A stretch of 35,091 nt of DNA, from contig JBBHKE010002160.1 in assembly GCA_037447655.1 (NCBI GenBank), forward strand, positions 1 through 35,091. Reading direction: 5' to 3'. The position numbers were made by a program, and so were the translations under genes. Numbering within the stretch: position 1 is the stretch's first letter; every line of letters begins with the position of its first letter. Shown here piece after piece: positions 1 to 9,458 of the stretch. Source of the stretch: Zygnema cylindricum (Eukaryota; Streptophyta; Zygnematophyceae; Zygnematales; Zygnemataceae). The notes beneath the pieces are model-generated. The model did not search any database and was not told the DNA's origin. It worked only from the letters and a program-made list of their open reading frames with translations.

Positions 1-138
1 TTCATCTGTATCATAGAACTTTGCTGAGAAGAGATCGCCTCTCCCTCTCCCCCTTCCTCCCTCTCCTCTCCCCCTCCCTCTCCGCCTTCTTCCAATTCAT
101 TTTTTCCTTCGTCTTCGGCCGCTTTCACTTCAACCATT
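1..138 (-). CDS. Gene 1 exon 4 (partial): acidic Gly/Glu-rich segment, runs off window
   Basis: The acceptor is aaatttgtggcag|AATGG at 139. The exon supplies A to complete Arg, then 45 open codons to the window edge: MVEVKAAEDEGKNELEEGG, a Gly/Glu low-complexity tract, then AISSQQSSMIQM. The plus strand of the low-complexity part is a ctccctctccc tract, so purine-rich repeats have been incorporated into coding sequence. No stop is reached, so the C-terminus lies outside the window. Confidence 0.7.
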
Positions 139-533
139 CTGCCACAAATTTTTTTTTATTTTTTTTGAGTTTTTTTTAAAAGGGACAAAACAACACACAG
201 AAAAAAATTATATGAAAGAAAATGTATCCAAACAGCCTTTCCTCTAGTTTCATTGAAATGTGATCAGGGAGGGAGGGAGAGAGGGAGAGGGAGAGAGAGA
301 GGGCGGGGGAAAGGGGAGGGGGGAACAAGGGAGGGAGGGTAGGGGAGAGAAAGAGCGAGAAAGAGAAAAAAGAAAATGAAGAGTACAAGCAAGAAAGCCT
401 GTGGACAAATTTTATTAAAAAGGTATCGAAAAGGCCAAAGTACTACGGACTCACAGTTACAAAATCCACAATAAAAAAAAATAAAAAAAATTGCAACAAC
501 GAATCCCCATAATAAGGACTGAAAGTGTGACAC

Positions 534-1039
534 CTGTCACGTATCCGGTACAACTGTATGAGCAACTCCTTCGCCGTCGACTTTTTCGATTCAAATTCAT
601 CCACACTAATTTCCCCTTCAAACCCCATTTTTAATATACGGGCGTATTTTCCTTCCGTTTCTGCGATTTCCTTTTCCAGAGCTTCAAAACGATTGTCATC
701 CAAATCTTCCGATTCTGTTCCGATTTCCGTCGAACTTTCTGTAAAACTGTCCGTCAAACTTTCTCTCGACAAAATCTCCGGACTTCGTTCCAATAATCTT
801 TCCAAATCTGCCCGTTCCATGTTCAAAAACCGTTCCCGTAATTGTTCGTCCGATGCACTTTTCAACAACCGTTCGCGTTCCATTTCTGTATCCGTTTCAA
901 ATTCCCCTCTTCCCTCTCTCCCTTCAAATCCCGGATTCGGGGGAACTTCCCTCACATCGTACAGACCTTGATTTGAAGAATCCACACTGTTTGTGGTAGC
1001 CAGAGCAGAAATAAGAAGGGTTTCTTTCCTCGATATTAT
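534..1039 (-). CDS. Gene 1 exon 3: charged Glu/Ser-rich middle region
   Basis: The acceptor is gagttttgcag|ATAATATCG at 1040. The donor is GACAG|gtgtca at 533, phase 2. The exon has 168 codons plus 2 nt. It starts IISRKETLLISALATTNS, has a Gly/Glu-rich linker (PNPGFEGREGRGEFE), a long acidic helix (SDEQLRERFLNMERADLERL), a Ser/Thr-rich stretch (SLTDSFTESSTEIGTESED) and ends FESKKSTAKELLIQLYRIRD. The open frame runs on to a stop at 443 but becomes Phe-rich poly-T translation, which supports the donor at 533. Splicing to 138 turns AG+A into Arg and continues in a clean frame. Confidence 0.85.
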
Positions 1040-1348
1040 CTGCAAAACTCAAACATTGTCGAAGAAAAGAAAATGAAGTTGAGACCCAAGAAAGAAAATA
1101 AAAAAAAATAAAAAAATGAGCAAAAACAAAAAAAAAAAACGGACTAAAAGGAAAACCGCATGATGCCGTAAAACTATCACATGCTACCAAATTAATGGTA
1201 AGATTGATTGAAAGTTTTTTAGAGCAAATGTTTTCTTTTCACTCGTGCTAATCCACGATATATTTGGTTGGCGACAACTGAATTAACTGTAAAACAACTT
1301 TCAGGGGAAGACGAGGAAAGCGAGAGAGAGGGAGAGAAGAGAGAGAGG

Positions 1349-1414
<66 letters not shown>

Positions 1415-1676
1415 AGGTGGGAGAAAACACAGGAGGAGAAAGTTGGGACTTTGCCCATCTATCACTTGAATTCCCTTCCCCTCCCTCCATCTCCCTCTCC
1501 CTCCCTCCTTTCCCTCTCCTCCTCCCCCTCCTCTCCCTGACCCTCAAAAGAAGCCCCCAGCCTCCTCCGTGCATTTGCCTTCAGCACCTCCCTCTCCCTC
1601 TCCTCCCACTCCAGCAACTCCTCAGCGCCCCCAGCCCTCCACCTCCTCTCTCTCTCCCTCTCCCTCTCCCTCCCAC
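1040..1676 (-). other. Gene 1 intron 2 with GA/CT microsatellite
   Basis: A GT..AG intron of 637 nt. On the plus strand it contains an uninterrupted (GA)n run at about 1351-1408 with impure GA flanks from 1318, and a ctccctctccc-rich block at 1470-1676. The pyrimidine strand is the transcribed sense. Open frames here on both strands are repeat artefacts. Confidence 0.7.
1351..1408. repeat. (GA)n microsatellite
   Basis: About 29 perfect GA units with impure GA/GGGA flanks, inside intron 2 of gene 1. It is likely length-polymorphic. A second purine-rich block (ggga/gaga units) lies at 268-365 in intron 3. Confidence 0.95.
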
Positions 1677-1876
1677 CTCCAGCAACTTGCTCCCTAGCTC
1701 CTCCAGCCCCTCCGCCCTCCTCTGAGCTGCGGCCAATGCCTCCATGACACGTGTCTTCTCCTCCAGCTGCCTCCTGGCTCCCTCCTCGTCTCCCGCCCTC
1801 ATGGAGGCTGCGGCTCCCAGGGCCAACTGCTCGACCGCATTGGTCAATCGGATAAATCGAACTCGAGCGTTGTTTG
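1677..1876 (-). CDS. Gene 1 exon 2: conserved-looking helical core
   Basis: The acceptor is ttccctttcag|CA at 1877 and the donor is GAG|gtggga at 1676. The exon is 200 nt, which is 2 nt to complete the Ala codon plus 66 codons. It encodes NARVRFIRLTNAVEQLAL, then an Ala-rich amphipathic helix with GDEEGARRQLEEKTRVMEAL and a Leu-rich end (EELGSKLLE). The heptad-like Ala/Leu pattern and high charge suggest a coiled coil. The frame before and after is only continuous if these splice sites are used: reading past the donor gives Gly/Arg/Glu low-complexity sequence. It joins exon 3 in phase 0, giving KLLE|IISRKETLLI. A G-box-like palindrome (gacacgtgtc, about 1746-1755) lies inside the coding sequence, where it encodes Thr-Arg-Val. 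Confidence 0.85.
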
Positions 1877-1904
1877 CTGAAAGGGAAAGAAGAGTATTTC
1901 AACC

Positions 1905-2110
1905 GGATTAAACGGGTGTAAAGAGGACTGGAAACGGATTTAAACAAGCTTATACAGTCTTCAGCGGACTAGGAATGGACTACGGAGAATGAAAAACAGG
2001 TTTAAACAAGTTTAAACGGTCTTAAACTGACTCAAACGGGTTTAAACGGGTTTAACATATATAAACGGGTTTAAACGGTATTCAACCGACTCGAACGGAC
2101 GAAGACATCA
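1905..2110. repeat. Degenerate TTTAAACGGG repeat block
   Basis: Imperfect words of the type gtttaaacggg and cttaaacggact recur roughly every 10-20 nt (for example around 2000, 2035 and 2065). They grade into gaattgaacggaa-type words to about 2340. The unit is too degenerate to fix a length. Intronic. Confidence 0.6.
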
Positions 2111-2384
2111 ACGAAATAAAATTGAGAAGCAGAGAGAATTAATCAGATTAGAACGGACTTGAACAGAATTGATATGGAATTGAATGGAACGCAAGAACTG
2201 TTGGCTGAAAGGAAAATACAAATTAAGTGAATCATAAACAGAAGGCAAACAGAAACTTCTGTTAGGAAAACAGAATTAAATTAAAGTAAAGAGAATGTAA
2301 GGGAACTGGACGGAGTCAAACGGAATTGAACGGAATTGAACCGCAGACAGGCATTGTTGGTGGAAAGAAACAAGAGAGTTTGAT

Positions 2385-2575
2385 TGAATTTGCATGAGTA
2401 AGTTCGTGAATGGAGACTCTAAGTTTTTAAATGGAATTTGAGTTTTGGGAAAGAAATTTGAGTTTGTGAGTGGAATTTGATTTTGAAAATGACTTTTGAA
2501 TTTGCGAAAAAAAATGAGTTTGGGAATGGAATTTGAGTTAGTGACTAAATTTTGAATTTGGGAGTGGAATTTGCT
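2385..2575. repeat. Degenerate (TTTGAGTTTGGGAATGGAAT)-like tandem array
   Basis: Units of about 18-40 nt with the core gaatttgagttt recur near 2434, 2455, 2475, 2510 and 2530. This is an imperfect minisatellite in intron 1 of gene 1. Confidence 0.65.
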
Positions 2576-4300
2576 GCTTGACTGCACACATTTTGTCAAA
2601 AAAAATGGCGAAGTAAAGATGAACTAACATGAAATAAATAGAATTAAACAGGATTGAAAGAAGTTGAATGGAGTTGAGCAGAATTAAAGAGAATCAGCTT
2701 AACGAGCGAAAAAAATTGGTTAGGCACCGTACATATTTGTTACAAAGATGATTTCATTTAGTTCGCAGACAGGATTCAGTTTGTGCATGGAATTGAGTTT
2801 GCATGCAGAATAAAATCTGCAGAATTGAATTTGCCCAACTGGAGTGTATACAGAGAGGAATGTGTGTAAACAATTTTTTGTAGAGAATTGAACTAATGTA
2901 AATAACTTGTAGACCAAATCTGTGTACAAGATAATGAATACAAATTTTGTGGACAAAAGTGGTACACGAAATTATTCTACAAGATATGTTCATGAGATTG
3001 GACACTAAATTTGATGTGCATAAAATTGACATAAGGAACTAGCCGATAAAATGGAATTTATGGATTAGTTTACAAAATTCGGTCCATGAATTTCAGTAGG
3101 CATGGCATTGAGAAACCAAAAAAAAAAAAAAGCAACAAAACCAAAAAAAACACAATTTTCTGTTTGGAACTTGGCCGAAAAATAGGAGTACATGGTGGTG
3201 CATAGAACCGTGTATGAGATAGTCCATACAATTGCCGGAGAAAGAAAAAAATGTCAAGTTATCAAAGTGGAAAGTGAGAAGGAAAGTGCACTGAATTGTG
3301 CTAGAAATGGATATGGAAAGTGTAAAGAAAAGAATACAGGAGAATCGATGAAATGTAAGAGAAAGGCATGGAAATTGTCAAGTTACTGTTCGGAAAAAAA
3401 AGAGGTAAAGGTAAGAGAAAAGATATGTAAGTATTGAAGAGAGAGGGGGAAGAAGGAGTGGGAGAGACGCAAGGGAAAGGTTCGAGGTACATGTAGATGG
3501 GAGAGGTAAGAGAGGTGCAAAACTCAAAGAGGGGTGGAAGAGGTGAGAAAGAGGTGGTGGTACAGAGGAGGACGAGAGAGAGGGATGTGGATTGGAAAGG
3601 CATAAAATACTTCTAGTACCAGAATGCAAATTTAAGAATTTCTTTCGAGACTTTTTTGAATAATTCATGGATGCGGATGTGAAACTCGGGTAAGAACATG
3701 TCAAAACTACATTAAAAATGTGACATAATAGGAGAAAAGGAATGCAAAACAAAAATTGCAAAAGAGGAAGTTTAAAACGATAATTCCAACATCGAAAGAA
3801 GATCAAATGCCGTTTGGCCCATCAACATAGAAGAGACCAAAACTACTTTTGGTTATCTAAAGCAACTTCAACCTTTAAAATGAAACAAGGAGAAGAAAGA
3901 ACAGCAGCACACAAGAACGAAAATGTACAGCAAGCATTTTTTAAACCACATCACTGAGATTTTAAAAACAATGACAGCAAGAACAGCCCCGCAAAATAGA
4001 ATAACAAACAGAAATTAAAAAAAGATAAATATCTACATGTACTAAGGAGGCCAATCAATAATCACATTGTAGTGCCTAAATCGAAGGACAATGATGACCA
4101 AAAGTAAAGAGGGAGAGAGGGGCGAGGGCGGGAGGCAGGGGGAGAAACCCCACCTCCCACCCGGACAAAAATTATTAGTAAATCAAAATGAACAAGTTTG
4201 GACATCCCAAAAACTAAAACAGCAACAAAAAAGACATAAGGAATAGCATTAGCCTTCAACTTTGACTATTTTTATAATCCTCAATCTTTAATCCTCGCAC

Positions 4301-4676
4301 CTTTTCTTTGTGTGTCCTCCATCTCCGCCTGCAATAACCCTAATTCCTTCCTTAAAGTTTCTGCAGGATCATCATCATTTCCGTCTCCCTCTCTCTCTCC
4401 ATCCATAGCTTCCACTCTCCTACTCTCCCTCCTCAACTGCCGTCTCCTTCCACCATTCCACCCTCCTTCCTTCTCCCCTCTCCTCCTCAAAAACCCGTGA
4501 ATTGGAAACTTTGCAGAAACTTCCATAGTCATATTTCCTCTTCTACTACATTTGCCAGCTTGTCTTCCTGTTCTCTCTCCGGTGCACCCATGTCTGGATG
4601 GTCCAAAACGACAAAAATCTTCCCGGAAATGTACGGAATTAAGAGTTAAGTACGGAGAAACCATGGATGCCGCCAT
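4301..4676 (-). CDS. Gene 1 exon 1: N-terminus of an uncharacterised, probably plastid-targeted coiled-coil protein
   Basis: This exon encodes residues 1-125 of a four-exon minus-strand gene. The ATG at 4676-4674 (MAASMVSPYLTLNSV...) opens an N-terminal stretch that is rich in Ser, Arg and Gly and poor in acidic residues up to about residue 60, like a chloroplast transit peptide. An Arg-rich segment follows, then an acidic helix beginning near residue 105 (AETLRKELGLLQAEMED). The frame stays open past a donor at 4300 (AAAG|gtgcga). Splicing there in phase 1 to 1876 turns G+CA into Ala and continues the helix as QRKANNARVRFIRL. Nothing catalytic is visible. I recall plant proteins with a similar central helical block followed by an ISxKExxLI-type segment, but I cannot name a family. 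The exon and its junctions are well supported; the function is unknown. Confidence 0.8.
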
Positions 4677-4783
4677 TACTGGAAAAGGAATGCAGGGAGA
4701 AAATGCCAGAATGTGATATTACCAAGAATGTTGTGAAGAAAAAAGTTGTCTTCACTTACGATCGTGTTGAAAGACTTCGGTGA

Positions 4784-4789
4784 CACGTG
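4784..4789. promoter_or_regulatory. G-box (CACGTG) proximal to gene 1
   Basis: CACGTG in the context tgacacgtggcg, 108 bp upstream of the gene 1 ATG. Read on the minus strand it is gccacgtgtca, the bZIP/bHLH-type G-box core common in plant light- and ABA-responsive promoters. Its regulatory role is inferred from position. Confidence 0.5.
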
Positions 4790-4862
4790 GCGTAATGTGA
4801 GCAGATGGTAGCTGTGACGTATGAATGAAGGAAAAGGATTACTGAGAATTTCACGGAAATGA

Positions 4863-4868
4863 CACGTG
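4863..4868. promoter_or_regulatory. Second G-box, in a 10-bp palindrome, upstream of gene 1
   Basis: CACGTG within the perfect palindrome gacacgtgtc (4861-4870), 187 bp upstream of the ATG and about 75 bp beyond the first G-box. Paired G-boxes at this distance are typical of strong plant promoters. No transcription start is identifiable. Confidence 0.45.
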
Positions 4869-5109
4869 TCAGAAAATTGGCTCGATACAAGTGTGTTCAT
4901 CAAGGCAATTGTTGAAGGAAAAGGGGGATGTCTTGCCAGAGAGGATGTACGGAAAGATGTATCCGTACAATTTGAATACTTCTAGAAGGAAGGGAAGGAT
5001 GACTGGATAAGTTACAGAACTGAGCTCACATGCGAAGCGTGACCTTAAGATAGTCCAGTGGTTGAAAAGTACGGGCGAAAAAAATAAGGTACGGACGCAT
5101 TAAACATAC

Positions 5110-5660
5110 AGTACTCAGAAAGTATGACTACGGTAATTCTGTAGGAATTGCTGCACATTGCCGCGCATCAACAGACATTGGTCGACGTTATTGGGGCATT
5201 TTGCGGCATTTTGGGGCAGCCATGGACATTGATGGAGATTACTGCTCCCCATTGTTGGACATTACACCGTGAATCGTTATTAGCCTTATGTACGCTATAT
5301 CGGCACCCCAAAATTTTGACATTGATACCTTAAATATAATAAGTTACACTATTTAAGAACGTGGACCATAATCTGCCACGTCTCCTGGAACTAAATTAGA
5401 ATGATTGACGCTAATTTTTTCTTTACACTAATAATTTCTATACGCTAATAACGATTCAAGGTGTAGTGGAAGTTGTAGGCATTTTTGGGCGTTGTTTGAG
5501 ATATTTAGACATTGGCCGATATGGTTGGTGATGTGGCTGGGAATCGCTGGGCATTGGTCGACATTGCTAGACAATTGCTGGACATTGTCATATACTCCTG
5601 GGCATTTTTGTGCATTGTTGAACATTGCAGGGCACTGCTAGGCTATTGTAGGATTTGTAG
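5110..5660. repeat. Degenerate GGACATTG-type minisatellite, split by a MITE
   Basis: Words such as ggacattg, gggcattt and tgcacattg recur about every 10-20 nt at 5150-5260 and again at 5470-5655. The two blocks share the same word style and are separated by an inverted-repeat insertion at about 5261-5467. Short open frames here are products of the repeat. Confidence 0.6.
5261..5467. mobile_element. MITE-like inverted-repeat element, about 205 bp
   Basis: The left end TACACCGTGAATCGTTATTA (from 5263) is matched in inverted orientation at the right end (about 5440-5465) with one mismatch in the first 20 nt. The match extends a few bases further (GC). The interior is A/T-rich and non-coding. 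The target-site duplication is not clear. Its placement inside the degenerate ggacattg repeat supports it being an insertion. Superfamily not assignable. Confidence 0.7.
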
Positions 5661-5749
5661 GCATTTGTGTATTATTGTATCCAAGAAACATTGTAAAACA
5701 TTTGAGCCATTGATTCATAAAATGGAAACTGAAAAAATATGGGCATGAC

Positions 5750-6340
5750 TTCTAAAAACAAATCACAAGACTTAAAACACGTTTACAAAAAATGTGTCAC
5801 AATAGTCTGCCGACACAACAATAATAGGTTTGAAGATTTACATAGACTTGAAGTTTTCAACAGAGGTAAATAAATAACCATCTCTTTTCGCAAGTGTGGA
5901 CAAAAGCTTACAAAAGAAGATGAAGTACCGCTATGCTTTGTGGACTTTAGTCAATTGTGCTCCTACAGCCAAAAAAAAATCTTATGGTCATCTTGCTCTT
6001 CAACCAATAAAATATGGCTCATTGTTTACACAAGGAATTTACAAAATCTGACTGTTGAAGTACTTTAAATCCACTTGTTTCTCTAGGGGAAATAAATTAT
6101 TTTCCTTAGTCCTTCCAACCATACTAATAATTATCTTGAATTAAAATTAAAGATGGAATCGTGTGAGTACAGGAGCAAAAAGCAAAATGAAGGTGACGGT
6201 GAAGCACGAGGCCAAACTAACAATACCTTGAAGAATACAAGGGACAAGAAAAGATGTATAGGAAAAATAAAAAGGGCGAATGAAACCCAACAAATTAATA
6301 AATCAAAACAACAACAACAATAACAACCACCACTTGTTTA
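5750..6340. other. No gene recognised
   Basis: A/T-rich sequence without credible coding, ending at the donor of the exon-like segment at 6342. A short caacaacaacaa run lies near 6307-6320. Confidence 0.5.
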
Positions 6341-6341
6341 C

Positions 6342-6561
6342 CCATGTAACATACGAAACCCTATTGTTAAAAGATCCTCGGATATGCCGTGTCACATAGT
6401 TCACACGCAAGCATCGAGTCATTAAACAGTATTGATTCATCCTCGCATAGTACTCATCGCCATCCAATCGTACACTTTTCAAAGTTGCTTTAAGCATTCC
6501 TCCGTAGTCACTCTTCCTCTCCACTTTGAAAATATTCAAAAGTATTTGTGTCCACATCAGC
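6342..6561 (-). pseudogene. Exon-like segment with internal frameshift (gene 3 fragment)
   Basis: After a possible acceptor (gacataag|G at 6562) the minus strand reads ADVDTNTFEYFQSGEEE, then hits a stop. One frame over it continues SDYGGMLKATLKSVRLDGDE, YYARMNQYCLMTRCLRVNYV and TRHIRGSF. It ends at TGG|gtaaac (donor at 6341). Both frames have clean amino-acid composition and meet near 6515, which implies a small indel. The family is not recognised. The stop may be real decay or an assembly error. Confidence 0.45.
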
Positions 6562-6953
6562 CTTATGTCCCTTTAGGCAACATTTCTAGTACATTGTTAA
6601 AATAGCAGTGCACATGTGAACAAAAACAAATTTCGGATTTTATTCTAGCTGTCCATATTTCATTCCATTGTTTCAAAAAATTGTTCCACCTGGAGATTAA
6701 AAAAAAATGAGCACCTTTCCAATCCTATGTTGTCATTTTCCTCCTCATGATGATGATTACTGCTAGAAATGCCTCCTGGTCCTATATGAACAAACAACTG
6801 GATCATATAAACAAAAAGAAAAAAGGTCCCACCTATTTCATGAAAAAAATCTAGAACTAAACAGAAACATGTAACAGCTTTAAATCTGCCTTATCTGCCT
6901 AGTCACAATTTGCAATAATGAATCATCCGGGGACTTTCGTTGCATTCATAAAC

Positions 6954-7020
6954 CTGGGTACCAAAGCCATAGTCAACCAAAACAGGACGAGTTTCTCTGC
7001 TTTGAAAGAGATCCAAATTC
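6954..7020 (-). CDS. Short exon candidate upstream of the 6342-6561 segment
   Basis: Flanked by aaccag| at 7021 and CAG|gtttat at 6953. It encodes NLDLFQSRETRPVLVDYGFGTQ in pieces (22 codons, last residues VDYGFGTQ). It leaves phase 0, so splicing to 6561 gives GFGTQ|ADVDTNTF without a break. No family recognised. Read-through of the donor gives only 12 more codons before a stop. Confidence 0.4.
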
Positions 7021-7440
7021 CTGGTTCCCAGGATTTGATGTAAAAAGTTTATAGAAGAGAACAGCAGAAACGAAAAAAACGTGAGAAATAGCTTAAACAA
7101 AATCCCAAAACACAGAAACGTCCTACAACAATTCTGAATTGTTGTGGACAATAGCACATTAAACATGAAAAGAACAAGTCTGTTTCGCAAGATGACTAAA
7201 AGCAAGGCTGACCCACCTTATTCTGCAATATGTGCTTTCCGTTTGTCGGATAAGCTCAAAAGAGATGCACTCTCAGCCGAGGCCAAGTGGGACCTGTTTT
7301 GTCGATTTGTCTGCTTGTCTTCGGCAGGTCAGCTTTGTGATTATCATCATTTGTCTTTAGTTGCTATATAAGAGGAAATTCGAGCGTGTCTTCTAATTCA
7401 ACAAACATCAAGTGACGAAATCCCACAAACAGTTGCTATT

Positions 7441-7591
7441 TTAGTACTTGCTTGTCAGTAAACGACCCAAAAGGTTAAGGCCTGCGGCATTCATTGCTTT
7501 ATGTTTGCCGTATCCCTCCCCGCTTGCAACTTCCAGTACTTCCCGAGGGTCGTTTTCCAGCAAAAGTTCTAAAGTGGCCAAAACAACAAAC
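7441..7591 (-). CDS. Gene 2 terminal exon with dsRBD-like C-terminal motif
   Basis: The acceptor is gtcaatttgcag|G at 7592. One nucleotide completes an Arg codon, then come 49 codons and TAA at 7443-7441. The segment reads FVVLATLELLLENDPREV, LEVASGEGYGKHKAMNAAGL and ends LLGRLLTSKY. GEGYGKHKAMNAAGLNLL resembles the last strand and helix of double-stranded-RNA-binding domains (G-x-G-x-[SG]-K-x-x-A-x-N-A-A). This is a motif resemblance only; the preceding dsRBD strands are not obvious. The reading frame is shared with exon 8109-8574 through a phase-2 junction. RNase III, Dicer and other dsRBD proteins are possible families; none is established. Confidence 0.6.
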
Positions 7592-8108
7592 CTGCAAATT
7601 GACAATTCTTCAAAAAATAGACAAAGAACTCACAAGAGGCCCCACACTTTTTTTATTTTTTACAGCAATTCGTTTTCATAAGGGTGTAGATATACTTTAA
7701 GGTCTGCAAACTCTCAGGCAAGTGAAGCAGAAAAAATTCAAGCTCAATGCTATCAAAAGCAATCACTTTATATCCAAAATGAGGACCTAGCGGCCAGAAA
7801 GATTTGAAATGACCAAAAAAACGTCAACAGACAAACCAACAAAAGAAGACTTGTAACATAGCAGCCGTACAAACTGAGAATATTTGAAGTTTTTGATTTG
7901 CCTAAGTATTTGATTTCAACTAATAAACTGATCCCGCACTGCAGTGCTTCAATGGCACATAAAACAGGATTTTCAAGATTTTACCCAGGGCTTGAGGGCT
8001 GTAGGGTTCTTTTCTAAGCTCTATTTTATAAACACAAAGCACATACTAAAATTTGTACACATTTTGTGTAAGTCTCACTTTCAAAAAAAAAAAAAAAATG
8101 CTAAATAC

Positions 8109-8574
8109 CTTTCACGATCTGGCTCATCTGGCGTTCCATATATGTCAACAACATTGTAGTTCACTACAAGATGGGGGAAAAAAGCCTTGCAGAGCACATC
8201 CAGAAGAGCTAAAATGATTCCTTCCCCTTGATAATAAGCAGGACTATTGCAAAGTTCTTCCAATTTTAACCGAACATTTCGTCGAAGAACTTGACGCCAC
8301 TTTTCTTCCTGACTCGATCTTACATTTCTCTTTGTAACAGATCCAGATTTTGATACACGAGGACCATTGTAACTTACATTTCTAATAGACACAAATTTTA
8401 CGATGGTTTGGTTCCATTTTATCTTATGGTGCCTGCTAATTTCGTGTGGAGGGGAACAGGATATTCCATGGATTTTTGCAACGTGCTGTTTAACTGAACA
8501 TCCATTATCATCCACCAAAAAAGCTCCAGAAGAATTGTTGCTCTTAAATAATTCAATCAATCGACCCTTGCAAC
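8109..8574 (-). CDS. Gene 2 penultimate exon, function unknown
   Basis: A long open stretch ending at the donor GAAAG|gtattt (8108), phase 2, which joins 7591 to give DEPDRE-R-FVVLATL. A possible acceptor is ttggttcacag|GT at 8575. The 154 codons contain GRLIELFKSNNSSGAFLVDD, a Cys/His-containing stretch (QHVAKIHGISCSPPHEISRH), a basic segment (EEKWRQVLRRNVRLKLEEL) and VVNYNVVDIYGTPDEPD. I do not recognise the family. Upstream of 8575 a different frame (8705-8556) also looks coding, so either the acceptor is real or a +1 indel sits near 8556-8562. The ORF start ATG at 8707 is not a credible initiator. Confidence 0.6.
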
Positions 8575-9052
8575 CTGTGAACCAAAAACAATGATGTGTT
8601 TGTGGCAAAAAATACTGTGTTTTCTGGCCAATCAGGCGAGCTGTTCTTATCTGGGCTTGTACAGGGAATGTCATCATAGGGAATCTTGTGTGAGCGACTC
8701 CTGTCACACACAGTTGAACTTTAAATCAATACCATGAGTATAGCCTGTTATTCCTGGTTCCAAAGGCTGCAATATCATAGATCTTCTTTGCAGTATCCTG
8801 CATCCATTGATCACAACTGCCTGAATTATGTCACATTAGCAAAGAAAGCACCAATATAGTGGCGAACATCATCAGTTGAAACGCCACTAGAAAATAAAAT
8901 CATTCCATTCAAGACGCACCAACTGTTTCAGAAAAACCAGAATCTTTCTAACCATAATCTGCAGAAATGGCACTTTCTGAGGAACCTTCCTCTGTACAAC
9001 CTCTATTGTACAGAAAATGCATGTCATACCATACAATACTCTCTTCCGCCAA
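8556..9052 (-). pseudogene. Upstream coding remnants of gene 2 in shifting frames
   Basis: Four coding-like pieces lie in order on the minus strand. 9052-8951 reads LAEESIVWYDMHFLYNRGCT then ISADYG, with a possible donor G|gttaga. 8888-8832 reads SGVSTDDVRHYIGAFFANV. About 8827-8732 reads SCDQWMQDTAKKIYDIAAFG then RNNRLYSW. 8705-8556 reads DDIPCTSPDKNSSPDWPEN then VFFATNTSLFLVHRLQGSID. Each has natural composition and ends at a stop, with the next continuing a few nucleotides away in another frame. The 14-nt and smaller gaps are too short for introns. This indicates a frameshifted pseudogene or uncorrected indel errors. Family unknown. Confidence 0.45.
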
Positions 9053-9358
9053 ACTAGAAGCTCATTGTCCCACGGCAAAAAGAAAAACAGTTTAGTGGCG
9101 TCGAAAGAGAGAGAAAATTTTATGTAAAACCTGATGTATTATGGATATAGTCGAGCATTGTTACCATAATTTGTGATAAAAATACAGAAGTTTCAATACT
9201 GCCGTACACACGTATAAGCAGAACAAGGTTTCAACGTCAAACACACATCAAAATGATTTATTAAAAAGGAATAAGACTTGTGCCAAGAGTGATAAACAAA
9301 GCAGAAAAATATATTAGAAATGAATGTGAATTGTAGGGAAAGGAAGTTTTACACGTAC

Positions 9359-9458
9359 TCTGACGGTAGGTAATATAGAGATAACGAGGTCCAAAGATAG
9401 CTATAGACTTGTTAAATCGAGAAATTGAAACAGGAAGCCTACAACTTGAACTAGACAT
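9359..9458 (-). CDS. Candidate 5' exon of gene 2
   Basis: ATG at 9458 or an acceptor tcatgtctag| at 9451 precedes a short open segment, SSCRLPVSISRFNKSIAIFG then PRYLYITYRQ. It ends at a consensus donor CAGA|gtacgt (9358). Membership in gene 2 is inferred from strand and spacing only. Confidence 0.3.

Larger units (their letters stand above)
1877..4300 (-). other. Gene 1 intron 1 (2.4 kb) with degenerate repeats
   Basis: The donor is AAAG|gtgcga at 4300 and the acceptor is tttcag at 1877. It holds a run of aaacgggttt-like words at 1905-2110 and gaattgaacggaa-type words at 2140-2340. It also has a tttgagtttgggaatgga array at 2385-2575 and A/T-rich and purine-rich sequence at 3120-4060. Open frames at 3192-3437, 3301-3806 and 2720-3032 have no coding character and are probably incidental. 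Confidence 0.65.

Noticed and set aside
443-533. Extension of the gene 1 exon 3 frame to a stop at 443
   Set aside because: The extension is a translation of poly-T sequence (Phe-rich). The donor CAG|gtgtca at 533 joins 138 in correct phase.
176-533. Minus-strand Ser/Pro/Leu-rich frames over the ggga/gaga block
   Set aside because: Simple-sequence translation inside intron 3.
558-971. 137-codon plus-strand frame
   Set aside because: Antisense shadow of gene 1 exon 3.
1219-1574. Frames over the GA/CT microsatellite on both strands
   Set aside because: Translation of (GA)n and ctccctct repeats; no independent coding signal.
3192-3806. Plus and minus frames in intron 1 of gene 1
   Set aside because: Purine-rich composition, no motif, inside an intron.
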